Source: Alistipes provencensis
Lineage (GTDB): Bacteria; Bacteroidota; Bacteroidia; Bacteroidales; Rikenellaceae
Reading direction: 5' to 3'
DNA: 64,000 nt
NCBI RefSeq assembly: GCF_900083545.1
Contig: NZ_LT559262.1
Span: 1,955,673 to 2,019,672, forward strand
Shown: positions 1-6,377 of the stretch, in pieces
How the letters are laid out: every line of letters begins with the position of its first letter
How positions within the stretch are numbered: the first letter of the stretch is position 1
Program-made: the position numbers and the translations under genes
Notes under the pieces: model-generated
The model's input: only the letters and a program-made list of their open reading frames with translations
The model's database searches: none
Told to the model about the DNA's origin: nothing

Positions 1-524
1 GGGTTGTTGGGGTTGCAGATCAGGATGCCGCGCGTGCGCTCGTTGATGAGTTTCTCGAACTCCTCGATGGGAGGCAGGGCGAATCCGTTCTCGATCGACG
101 AGACGACGGGACGGATCACGGCGCCTGCCGAGATGGCGAAGGCCATGTAGTTGGCATAGGCCGGTTCGGGGACGATGATCTCGTCGCCGGGGTTGAGGCA
201 CGACATGAAGGCGAACAGCACGGCCTCGGAGCCGCCCGTGGTGACGATGATCTCCTCGGGGGTGAGTTTGATCTGGTACTGTGCGTAATAGGAGACGAGT
301 TTCTCGCGCAGCGAATGGTAACCGTCGCTGGGGCTGTATTCCAGCACCTTGCGGTCGATATGCTTCAGCGCATCGAGACCCACCTGCGGTGTGGGCAGGT
401 CGGGCTGTCCGATGTTCAGGTGGTAGATTTTGGTGCCCCGGGCGCGTGCGGCGTCGGCCAGCGGGACGAGTTTGCGTATCGGGGAGGCCGGCATCTGCTC
501 GGCGCGGAGTGAAATTTCGGGCAT
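1..524 (-). CDS. Class I/II PLP-dependent aminotransferase (N-terminal part; runs off the window)
   Basis: This is the first ~174 residues of an aminotransferase of fold type I, read from an ATG at 522-524; the 3' half lies beyond base 1. The translation has the family's opening layout: an MPEISLRAEQMPASPIRKL start, then a LNIGQPDLPTP substrate-loop motif, a YSPSDGYHSLRE segment, TTGGSEAVLFA (cofactor phosphate contact), and it is cut in the conserved NPNNP motif. Such enzymes move amino groups between amino acids and 2-oxoacids using pyridoxal phosphate. The aspartate aminotransferase-like subgroup fits best, but the substrate cannot be told from this fragment. The gene precedes the HU gene on another transcript. 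Confidence 0.9.
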   Translation of the reverse strand, partial: MPEISLRAEQMPASPIRKLVPLADAARARGTKIYHLNIGQPDLPTPQVGLDALKHIDRKVLEYSPSDGYHSLREKLVSYYAQYQIKLTPEEIIVTTGGSEAVLFAFMSCLNPGDEIIVPEPAYANYMAFAISAGAVIRPVVSSIENGFALPPIEEFEKLINERTRGILICNPNN

Positions 525-547
525 GTGTGGGGATTTTGCGGGCCGGG

Positions 548-808
548 TCATTCGACCTCGACCGTGGGATGGAACTTGATGACCTTGCGGGGCGGAATCT
601 TCACGGCGGCACCCGTGCGCGGGTTGCGGCCTACGCGCTCGGAACGCTGCTGCACGCTGAACGTACCCAGCCCGGTCAGGGTCAGCCGTTCGCCTTCGCG
701 CAGGGACTGCACCGTTACACGGATCATGGCGTCGACGGCCCTGCGGGCCTCGACCTTCGAGATGTTCGCGTCGAGAGCAATGGCCTCGACAAACTGCGCT
801 TTGTTCAT
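548..808 (-). CDS. HU family DNA-binding protein
   Basis: An 86-residue histone-like protein that binds and bends DNA as a dimer and shapes the nucleoid. The start at 806-808 gives MNKAQFVEAIA, the usual HU beginning; an upstream in-frame start would add ten residues not found in the family. Visible family marks are the helical N-terminal half (residues 1-40), the GLGTFSVQQRSERVGRNP stretch with the beta-arm signature around residues 46-65, and a K/R-rich C-terminal end. Its length matches HU (about 90 residues). A Bacteroidetes-type TAnnTTTG box lies just upstream on the same strand. Confidence 0.93.
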   Translation of the reverse strand: MNKAQFVEAIALDANISKVEARRAVDAMIRVTVQSLREGERLTLTGLGTFSVQQRSERVGRNPRTGAAVKIPPRKVIKFHPTVEVE

Positions 809-854
809 GGCTTCGCTGCGTGAGAAAATAACCTTCAAGGTCCTAACTTACTGA

Positions 855-862
855 CAAAGATA
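855..862 (-). promoter_or_regulatory. Probable -7 box for the HU gene
   Basis: The minus strand reads TATCTTTG here, matching the Bacteroidetes -7 consensus TAnnTTTG about 47 nt before the HU start codon. No clear -33 TTTG is seen at the usual spacing. Confidence 0.5.
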
Positions 863-943
863 TGCAAATTTCGGGAAAGAAGAAAATTATCTCCGGAATT
901 TGCTTTTCGGGGCTGCGGGGTAGGAATAAAAACGCTGCATAGA

Positions 944-975
944 TTTGGCAGAATGGAAAATCGGTACTACTTTTG
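944..975 (+). promoter_or_regulatory. Promoter of tRNA-Ser
   Basis: TTTG at 944-947 and TActTTTG at 968-975 are separated by 20 nt, the Bacteroidetes sigma factor layout, and the tRNA begins six bases after the -7 box. Confidence 0.7.
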
Positions 976-980
976 TCTCC

Positions 981-1065
981 GGAAAGTTGGCGGAGTGGTC
1001 GATCGCGGCGGTCTTGAAAACCGTTGAACCGCAAGGTTCCGGGGGTTCGAATCCCTCACTTTCCG
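981..1065 (+). tRNA. tRNA-Ser (anticodon UGA)
   Basis: The sequence folds as a class II tRNA. The 7-bp acceptor stem pairs GGAAAGT at 981-987 with ACTTTCC at 1058-1064, with G at 1065 as discriminator. The anticodon loop CTTGAAA gives anticodon TGA. There is a long variable arm typical of tRNA-Ser, and a GGTTCGAATCC-type T arm. The CCA end is not encoded. It decodes UCA and related serine codons. Confidence 0.95.
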
Positions 1066-1090
1066 CATCAAGCGAAAAACAAACGACGGC

Positions 1091-1175
1091 ATCACCTCAG
1101 AAGAGGTGATGTTTGTATATTGGAAAAGGAGATGCTTGAAAATTATTTTTCAGACATCTCCTTTTCCAATATACA
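1091..1175. terminator. Two consecutive perfect hairpins after tRNA-Ser
   Basis: An 8-bp hairpin with a four-base loop (1091-1110, ATCACCTC/GAGGTGAT) is followed at once by a 21-bp perfect inverted repeat (arms 1114-1134 and 1155-1175, 20-nt loop). The loop of the second is itself partly self-complementary. The position right behind the tRNA suggests a transcription end or processing structure, but the second stem is much longer than a normal terminator and has no clear T-run after it. Confidence 0.5.
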
Positions 1176-1228
1176 TGGCTCCTGTGGAGCAGTAAACGTT
1201 GTTTGTTTTTCACTTGCAACTTAAGGCA

Positions 1229-1511
1229 TCCGAGGGATCACGGAGCGCAGCGATGTAATTCCTGTTTTTCATTCCTGTCTGTGGGCGAGATTGATGGAAT
1301 TTGCCGAGCAAATCCCATCGACCTCCGGCAAATGGATTTGCCTTCGGTTGCGGCGGCCCTGTTTATTTTCTGCCCCCCCCCGCAGGGCCGGGAAAGACGA
1401 GCGGCACGAAGCTGCAGGCGGAGTGGAGCGAAGTCAATCCCGCTTGTCCGGACCGGAATCCGAGGAGTCACGGAGCGCAGCGGCGTAATTCCTGTTTTCC
1501 ATTCCCGCCTG
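1229..1511. repeat. Cluster of short direct repeats
   Basis: A segment of about 50 bp with the core CGGAGCGCAGCG followed by GTAATTCCTGTTTT occurs twice, at about 1229-1280 and 1459-1511, with a few substitutions. It encloses the 81-bp repeat at 1381-1461. No gene is supported in 1176-1521; the open frames here are overlapping, biased products of the repeats. Confidence 0.75.
1381..1461. repeat. 81-bp dispersed repeat, copy 1
   Basis: This 81-base block recurs in the same orientation at 3644-3724 with one mismatch, and both copies are preceded by a C-run. The two copies bracket the nucleotidyltransferase/HEPN gene and the AT-rich orphan gene. Confidence 0.9.
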
Positions 1512-1521
1512 ATGCCGCGGG

Positions 1522-2418
1522 CTATTGTACGCTCAGCTCTTTATAGAGTTCCAGCCGTAGATCGCAGTAGTTCTCGATTATTTCGGCCGCCTTTTGAACT
1601 CGCTCCATGTGCATCTCCAATTCCTGCGGGGCCATGTGGAATTCGGCGCTATACGGCGTTTTCATCAAGATTTGTTTCAGGCATGGCAGCGTAAAAATGT
1701 TCTCGATGTGATTGTCGTCGAATACCAGCATCAGTTTGGTCGAAAGCGTCCGCATCCGGTCGTGCATCACCACCGGATCGTGGATGCCGAATTCCATACC
1801 GTGATAGACGTAATAGAGCGTGTGGTAGAAATAAACGATTGCCTGCGCCGTGAACTGCGCCGCCAGACGCACGTTGCGACCCTCGACAAATGTTTCCTGT
1901 GCCTGTTCCAGCAGATCATATCCAAGCACCCGGAACGTGTCGAAATGGAATTTGGCGTCGGCATAGGCTCTGGCAAAGTCGATCGGGTACTTCGGCCGGC
2001 GGAAATGATAGTGGTCGCTGCAATAGAGCAATTCGCCCTCGGCACGGGTGAAATAGAGAAACGGCGTCCGATTCGATTCGACATAGCTCAACGGCAGGAT
2101 GTAGAGATTGATGTAGGTGATCTTCCGGAGGCGGTACGGCATTTTGTAGCGCAGGATACGCTTGGTCTGAATCCAATCGTATTCCGGAGTTTCGCGCACG
2201 ACCATCAGCAGGTCGTAGGCCACGGCGTCGCTGTGGGGCGTACCGCCTGCCAACTTGCCGAATAATAGGATGTATTCCGGGTCGAAATAGCCGTCGAGCA
2301 GGGTTTGGACGATCTGTTCCGCTTCATTCGGATCGTAAAGGCGTTCGGCGGGCTGTCCGAGTTCGGGGGCTATGCGTTGTGCGGGGTTTTCCTGCACGGG
2401 GTTTTGATTCGTTTCCAT
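1522..2418 (-). CDS. Fused nucleotidyltransferase-HEPN domain protein
   Basis: A 298-residue protein (start 2416-2418, METNQNPV; the longer frame adds 29 unlikely residues). Residues ~45-130 look like a minimal nucleotidyltransferase: LFGKLAGGTPHSD then YDLLMVV supplies the glycine-rich helix and the acidic metal ligands (D64, D69). The ligands are five residues apart instead of the usual DxD, so activity is uncertain. Residues ~165-290 form a helical HEPN-like domain (LAAQFTAQAIVYFYHTLYY). MNT and HEPN proteins usually occur as separate antitoxin/toxin partners or RNA-processing enzymes; here they are one chain. No canonical RX4-6H ribonuclease motif was found. It stands alone between repeats, so a free-standing regulatory or defence role is possible but unproven. 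Confidence 0.6.
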   Translation of the reverse strand: METNQNPVQENPAQRIAPELGQPAERLYDPNEAEQIVQTLLDGYFDPEYILLFGKLAGGTPHSDAVAYDLLMVVRETPEYDWIQTKRILRYKMPYRLRKITYINLYILPLSYVESNRTPFLYFTRAEGELLYCSDHYHFRRPKYPIDFARAYADAKFHFDTFRVLGYDLLEQAQETFVEGRNVRLAAQFTAQAIVYFYHTLYYVYHGMEFGIHDPVVMHDRMRTLSTKLMLVFDDNHIENIFTLPCLKQILMKTPYSAEFHMAPQELEMHMERVQKAAEIIENYCDLRLELYKELSVQ

Positions 2419-2880
2419 TTGATTGACTGTTAGAAATTCGACATAGTAAGGGCTGTCCTTATCGTGCGCAGTGCACAACAAAGAAGATAAAGGTCTGGTC
2501 AGCAACTACTTGCTAATCCGGCGGATGAAAATGGAAACAAATCGGGAGGTTGCACGGCGGGAACCGCCTGCGGCTGGCCTTGCGGCGTGTCTGCGTCGGA
2601 ACGCGGACGATGGATTGTGTTCGCATAAATAAAAAAAGGATGCACAGCTGCGAACACAATCCATCCCTCTTGCGAGTTCAAAACCGGTGCCGTTCGCGGG
2701 ATTGCTCCCCAACGACTCTGTGCATACCTTTAGTAGTAGCGTTCCGATTTTGAAAGCCATTGCAAGAAAGTTTATTATGAATTATGTTCGCAGGGGCAAA
2801 GATAGAAACAATTATAGAATCTTTGAAATATTTAATCAACCATTTGCTAACTTTGCTTTCGTAATCAATAAAAATCAACA
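2419..2880. other. Gene-poor spacer with a 17-bp inverted repeat
   Basis: No convincing gene is seen in this 460-bp stretch. It holds a perfect 17-bp inverted repeat (arms 2609-2625 and 2649-2665 around a 23-nt A-rich loop) containing GGATTGTGTTCGCA. From about 2770 base composition changes sharply to AT-rich and stays so through the next gene. Confidence 0.6.
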
Positions 2881-3507
2881 ATGGGTACAATTAATTGGGA
2901 AGCAATAAGTGCCGTTTCATTCATCATACTAACATGTGCAATCATATATTCGAATTGGAGACAACACGTTAGATTGATTCGCTTGGAACAAATGAATCTC
3001 AAAATTCAGACATTCAATAAATATTTTGATATATATAGCATATATAAAAAGGTTGATGTATTGCTGCATAACTTTGATTTCTATATTAATTATCTAATTG
3101 AGTCTCCAAAAAGAACCAATAAATATTATGAAGAATTGGACGAGTGTAGGCAAAAAGTAATAGATTCTTTTTCTCAAATTGAAATTTTATTTGATAAAAA
3201 GACATGTGATACTCTCCAAAGATTTCCGGAGTTAATTTCTCATCATTGCGGCTTATATGCAGGTATAGCGATTAATGTAGAGGAACTTATTTCCAATAAA
3301 AAAGAAGAGTATGAGAAACTTCTTAAATCACGACGAATATCACAACTTAGGTATATATATTCAGAATTTAGAAAAAATATTAACTCATCAGTAATAGATT
3401 TAACTTATGATAGTGATGGCATACCTAAATGTAGGAAAGAATATGATGCGATTCATAATACCGGTGTTATTGATGTCTTAAAATCTAAATGCGAATTGTA
3501 TAGATGA
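2881..3507 (+). CDS. Hypothetical single-pass membrane protein, AT-rich
   Basis: A 208-residue protein of unknown function. Residues ~8-25 (ISAVSFIILTCAIIYSNW) form one likely membrane anchor. The remainder is polar, lysine- and tyrosine-rich, and predicted largely helical, with a probable cytoplasmic coiled segment (RLIRLEQMNLKIQTFNKYF). I recognise no domain; the layout (short N-terminal anchor plus helical cytoplasmic body) is like many small phage- or defence-associated proteins, which is inference only. Codon use is dominated by A/T-ending codons, quite unlike the surrounding GC-rich genes, so recent acquisition is likely. It is transcribed alone and flanked by the 81-bp repeats. Confidence 0.7.
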   Translation: MGTINWEAISAVSFIILTCAIIYSNWRQHVRLIRLEQMNLKIQTFNKYFDIYSIYKKVDVLLHNFDFYINYLIESPKRTNKYYEELDECRQKVIDSFSQIEILFDKKTCDTLQRFPELISHHCGLYAGIAINVEELISNKKEEYEKLLKSRRISQLRYIYSEFRKNINSSVIDLTYDSDGIPKCRKEYDAIHNTGVIDVLKSKCELYR

Positions 3508-3643
3508 AAAGAAAGTATTATCTTTGTTTTAACCAAGTGCAACACAGGGTAAAACGATGCAAATCGGCTGTGGGCTATTCGGTGTACTTAAATTGAGGCC
3601 AAAATATAACAGGCTGATATACTGCGGATTTTGGGGACGCCCC

Positions 3644-3724
3644 CGCAGGGCCGGGAAAGACGAGCGGCACGAAGCCGCAGGCGGAGTGGAGCGAAGTCAA
3701 TCCCGCTTGTCCGGACCGGAATCC
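3644..3724. repeat. 81-bp dispersed repeat, copy 2
   Basis: Differs from the copy at 1381-1461 by one base (GCCGCAG versus GCTGCAG) and has the same orientation. It lies in the 350-bp gap between the AT-rich gene and fabI; no gene is supported in that gap. Confidence 0.9.
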
Positions 3725-3828
3725 AATTCCCGCTTTTTTGTAGTGTTCCGGGACGTGTTTGTGCCCGGCGGCAGAGCCTTTGCAGGGCATCGGGAGGGCA
3801 ATTGGTCGTCCAAATGAAAAATAATTGT

Positions 3829-3836
3829 TATATTTG
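3829..3836 (+). promoter_or_regulatory. -7 promoter box of fabI
   Basis: TATATTTG matches TAnnTTTG, 24 nt before the fabI start codon. A TTG at 3802-3804 lies slightly further upstream than usual (24-nt gap). Confidence 0.55.
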
Positions 3837-3860
3837 CCCGAATTTTTAAACCAAATTACA

Positions 3861-4721
3861 ATGGCATACAATTTATTGAAAGGAAAGAAGGGACTTATTT
3901 TCGGAGCTCTGAACGAGCAATCCATTGCCTGGAAGGTAGCGGAGCGCGCCGTGGAGGAGGGTGCCGAGATCGTCCTCACCAATACTGCCGTATCTATCCG
4001 CATGGGAACCATCTCGCAGTTGGCCGAGAAGTGCAATACGATCGTCGTTCCGGCCGACGCCACGAGCGTCGAGGATCTGGAGAACCTGATCGACAAGACG
4101 ATGGAGCATTTCGGCGGCAAGTTCGACTTCATGCTTCACTCGATCGGCATGTCGCCCAACGTCCGCAAGGGCCGCACCTATGATGATCTGGATTACGATT
4201 TTCTCTCCAAGACGCTCGATATTTCGGCCATTTCGTTCCACAAGGCCATTCAGGTGGCCCGCAAGAAGGACGCCATCAACGACTGGGGGTCGATCGTGGC
4301 CCTCTCCTACATCGCGGCCCAGCGCACGTTGTACGGTTACAACGACATGGCCGATGCCAAGGCGCTGCTGGAGTCGATCGCCCGCAGCTTCGGCTACATC
4401 TACGGCCGTGAGAAGCATGTGCGTATCAACACCGTGTCGCAGTCGCCGACGCCGACCACCGCGGGCAGCGGCGTGCTGGGGCTGGGCGACCTGATGTCGT
4501 TCGCCGACAACATGTCCCCGCTGGGCAACGCCTCGGCCGAGGACTGCGCCGACTATGTGCTGACGCTCTTCTCGGACCTCACGCGCAAGGTGACGATGCA
4601 GAACCTCTACCACGACGGCGGATTCTCGTCGATGGGTATGTCGCGCCGCGCGATGAAGACCTACGAGAAGGGCATGCGTTTCGAGGACGTGCATCAGAAT
4701 CAGTATCCGTTCGGCGAATAG
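3861..4721 (+). CDS. fabI: Enoyl-[acyl-carrier-protein] reductase (NADH)
   Basis: A 286-residue short-chain dehydrogenase that performs the last reduction of each fatty-acid elongation cycle, turning trans-2-enoyl-ACP into acyl-ACP. The start at 3861 gives MAYNLLKGKKGLIFG, the FabI N-terminus; the upstream in-frame start lies inside the promoter. The nucleotide-binding segment is FGALNEQSIAW at residues 14-24. The catalytic set Y150, Y160 and K167 has the same spacing as Y146, Y156 and K163 of E. coli FabI (SY-10-Y-6-K). It stands alone with its own promoter, and the downstream gene converges. This is also the target class of triclosan-type inhibitors. Confidence 0.96.
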   Translation: MAYNLLKGKKGLIFGALNEQSIAWKVAERAVEEGAEIVLTNTAVSIRMGTISQLAEKCNTIVVPADATSVEDLENLIDKTMEHFGGKFDFMLHSIGMSPNVRKGRTYDDLDYDFLSKTLDISAISFHKAIQVARKKDAINDWGSIVALSYIAAQRTLYGYNDMADAKALLESIARSFGYIYGREKHVRINTVSQSPTPTTAGSGVLGLGDLMSFADNMSPLGNASAEDCADYVLTLFSDLTRKVTMQNLYHDGGFSSMGMSRRAMKTYEKGMRFEDVHQNQYPFGE

Positions 4722-5071
4722 TTTTCGATTTTATAGGGCATCTTTGCACTTGCTCTTGCAGGGCGCGAATGGGACGTATTTTTATACTACCCATCCGTGC
4801 CCCGCTTCGTTTAAGCACAAACCTGCTCCTCTAAAATCAAAAACGTAGGGAGACTGTGTTCTGCCTGCAATCCGGTTGCGTTGCGACAAGCCCCCGCCGA
4901 GGGCCGTTTAAAAACGGCTTTTAGAATATAACGCAACGCCGAATAAGATAAAAATATGCGAGCATCGCCCCTAAAACCCGGCTCTTAGCCGGGTGGGTCA
5001 GACTTGTATACGCAGCCGCAGGCTGCGACTGCGGCCTGCCGATACGGAATGAGGGTCGAGCTGGTATCTGC
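4722..5071. other. Convergent intergenic region with a palindromic repeat element
   Basis: This 350-bp gap separates fabI from the convergent cydB and contains no supported gene. At about 4967-5030 it carries one copy of the dispersed bipartite palindrome described in the findings: a CCCGGC-CTCTTA-type hairpin, the GGGTGGGTCAGACTTGTA linker, and a second hairpin CGCAGCC/GGCTGCG. Confidence 0.7.
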
Positions 5072-6214
5072 TTAGTATTGATGGTCGTCGCCGCGGATCT
5101 CCTCGCGGGTGATCGGGCGGCGGTTCATGGCCCGCCATGCGTACCAGATGTAGGCCGCCACGAACGGTACGAACAGCGACACCCACGCCATCGTCTTCAG
5201 GGTGAAGAGGCTCGACGAGGAGTTCGCGATCGTCAGCGACGACTGCATGTCCGTCAGCGAAGGGTAGTAGGCCGTGCCGTTCCATCCGGCCAAAAGCAGC
5301 AGCGTCAGCACCGTGAGCACCGTGCCGATACCTCCGAACCACACCGCACGGCGGCTGCCGCGCCACCCGAGCCCGATGCTCCACAGCACCGAAACCACGC
5401 CGATGAGCAGCACGGCGGTGACGAGGGGCATTTCGAGCAGGTTGTGGAGGTATTTATAAGGCTCGACCGAGATGGTGCCCGCGGCATCGACCGCCCATCC
5501 GTCGGCGAGGACGAGGGCCAAAAGCCATACCACGAAGCAGATGACGAACAGCACGCCGAACAGCCGCATGCGGCTTTGCGCGCGGCGGCGGATCACCTCG
5601 TCGTCGATGTTGTTCATGAAATACTGGCAGGCGAGGGTCATGGCCAGCAGGACCACCGCCACGCCCAGCAGCACGTTGCGCCACTCGGCGACGGCTTCCA
5701 GTCCGTGCCACGGCGTCGCCCACTGCGAGATGACCGCCGCGCCGCCCTGATTGGCCAGATTGAGGCGGTCGACGGTGAATTCGGCCCCCGTGAAGAAGGT
5801 TCCGACGGCGGTGCCGATGAGCAGCGGCCCGAGGATGCCGTTTATCAGCAGAAAGGCGTTGAACGTCCGTTCGCCGAAGACGTTGGCGGGTTTGCGGCGG
5901 TATTCGTAGGCCACGGCTTGGAGCACGAAGCAGAACAGAATGGCCATCCAGACGTAGAACGCCCCGCCGAACGACGTGGAGTAGAACAATGGGAACGAGG
6001 CGAAGAAGGCCCCGCCGAACGTGACGAGTGTCGTGAAGGTGAATTCCCACTTGCGGCCCAGCGAGTTGACGAGCATGTTGCGCTCCTCCTCCGTGCGGCC
6101 GACGTTGTAAAGCAGCGCCTGACCGCCCTGCACGAACATCAGGAAGACCAGCAGCGCTCCCAAAAGCGAAATGATGAACCACCAATAGTGTTGAAGCAGT
6201 GTAATAGTATCCAT
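5072..6214 (-). CDS. cydB: Cytochrome bd ubiquinol/menaquinol oxidase subunit II
   Basis: A 380-residue membrane protein, the second core subunit of the bd-type quinol oxidase that reduces oxygen to water at high affinity. The start at 6212-6214 (MDTITLLQHYWW) fits the family; a start 18 bases upstream is possible. About nine hydrophobic helices are visible, with the CydB signature FVQGGQALLYNVGRTEEERN near the N-terminus and a WHGLEAVAEWRN motif in the middle. It follows cydA on the same strand. The 163-bp gap between them is unusually long and holds a dispersed repeat. In gut Bacteroidales this enzyme scavenges traces of oxygen. Confidence 0.95.
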   Translation of the reverse strand: MDTITLLQHYWWFIISLLGALLVFLMFVQGGQALLYNVGRTEEERNMLVNSLGRKWEFTFTTLVTFGGAFFASFPLFYSTSFGGAFYVWMAILFCFVLQAVAYEYRRKPANVFGERTFNAFLLINGILGPLLIGTAVGTFFTGAEFTVDRLNLANQGGAAVISQWATPWHGLEAVAEWRNVLLGVAVVLLAMTLACQYFMNNIDDEVIRRRAQSRMRLFGVLFVICFVVWLLALVLADGWAVDAAGTISVEPYKYLHNLLEMPLVTAVLLIGVVSVLWSIGLGWRGSRRAVWFGGIGTVLTVLTLLLLAGWNGTAYYPSLTDMQSSLTIANSSSSLFTLKTMAWVSLFVPFVAAYIWYAWRAMNRRPITREEIRGDDHQY

Positions 6215-6262
6215 AGTTGTCGTTATTGTCATTGTTTTGTAGCTATTGCCCGTCGGCAATTC

Positions 6263-6345
6263 ACGGCGTGCCGCCGTGGTTGCAAATTTGACCCACCCCT
6301 AAATCCCCGCCTTGGCGGGGACTTGTGTCCGCTGGCGCGGAAGTT
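6263..6345. repeat. Tripartite palindromic repeat inside the cyd operon
   Basis: Hairpin CACGGCG/CGCCGTG, linker with TTTGACCCACCCC, hairpin CCCCGCC/GGCGGGG and a third small GC hairpin. Matching copies lie at ~4967-5030, ~14325-14403 and ~39791-39875. Confidence 0.8.
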
Positions 6346-6377
6346 ACGGGGCCAAAGGGTGTGCGGCAATCGGGAGC

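Noticed and set aside
202..808. HU start ten codons upstream (at 838)
   Set aside because: MNKAQFVEAI is the typical HU start; the extra residues are not found in the family.
1091..1520. Possible CRISPR array from the repeated blocks
   Set aside because: Only two copies of each block, unequal spacing, no spacer pattern and no cas genes in the window.
1203..1694. Open frames over the 1200-1520 repeats
   Set aside because: All six frames are partly open because of base bias, and the same peptides recur at 3644-3724 because the DNA is repeated, not because of coding selection.
2506..2760. An 84-codon minus-strand frame in the gap after the HEPN gene
   Set aside because: No family resemblance, low-quality composition, and it runs through the inverted repeat; not supported as a gene.
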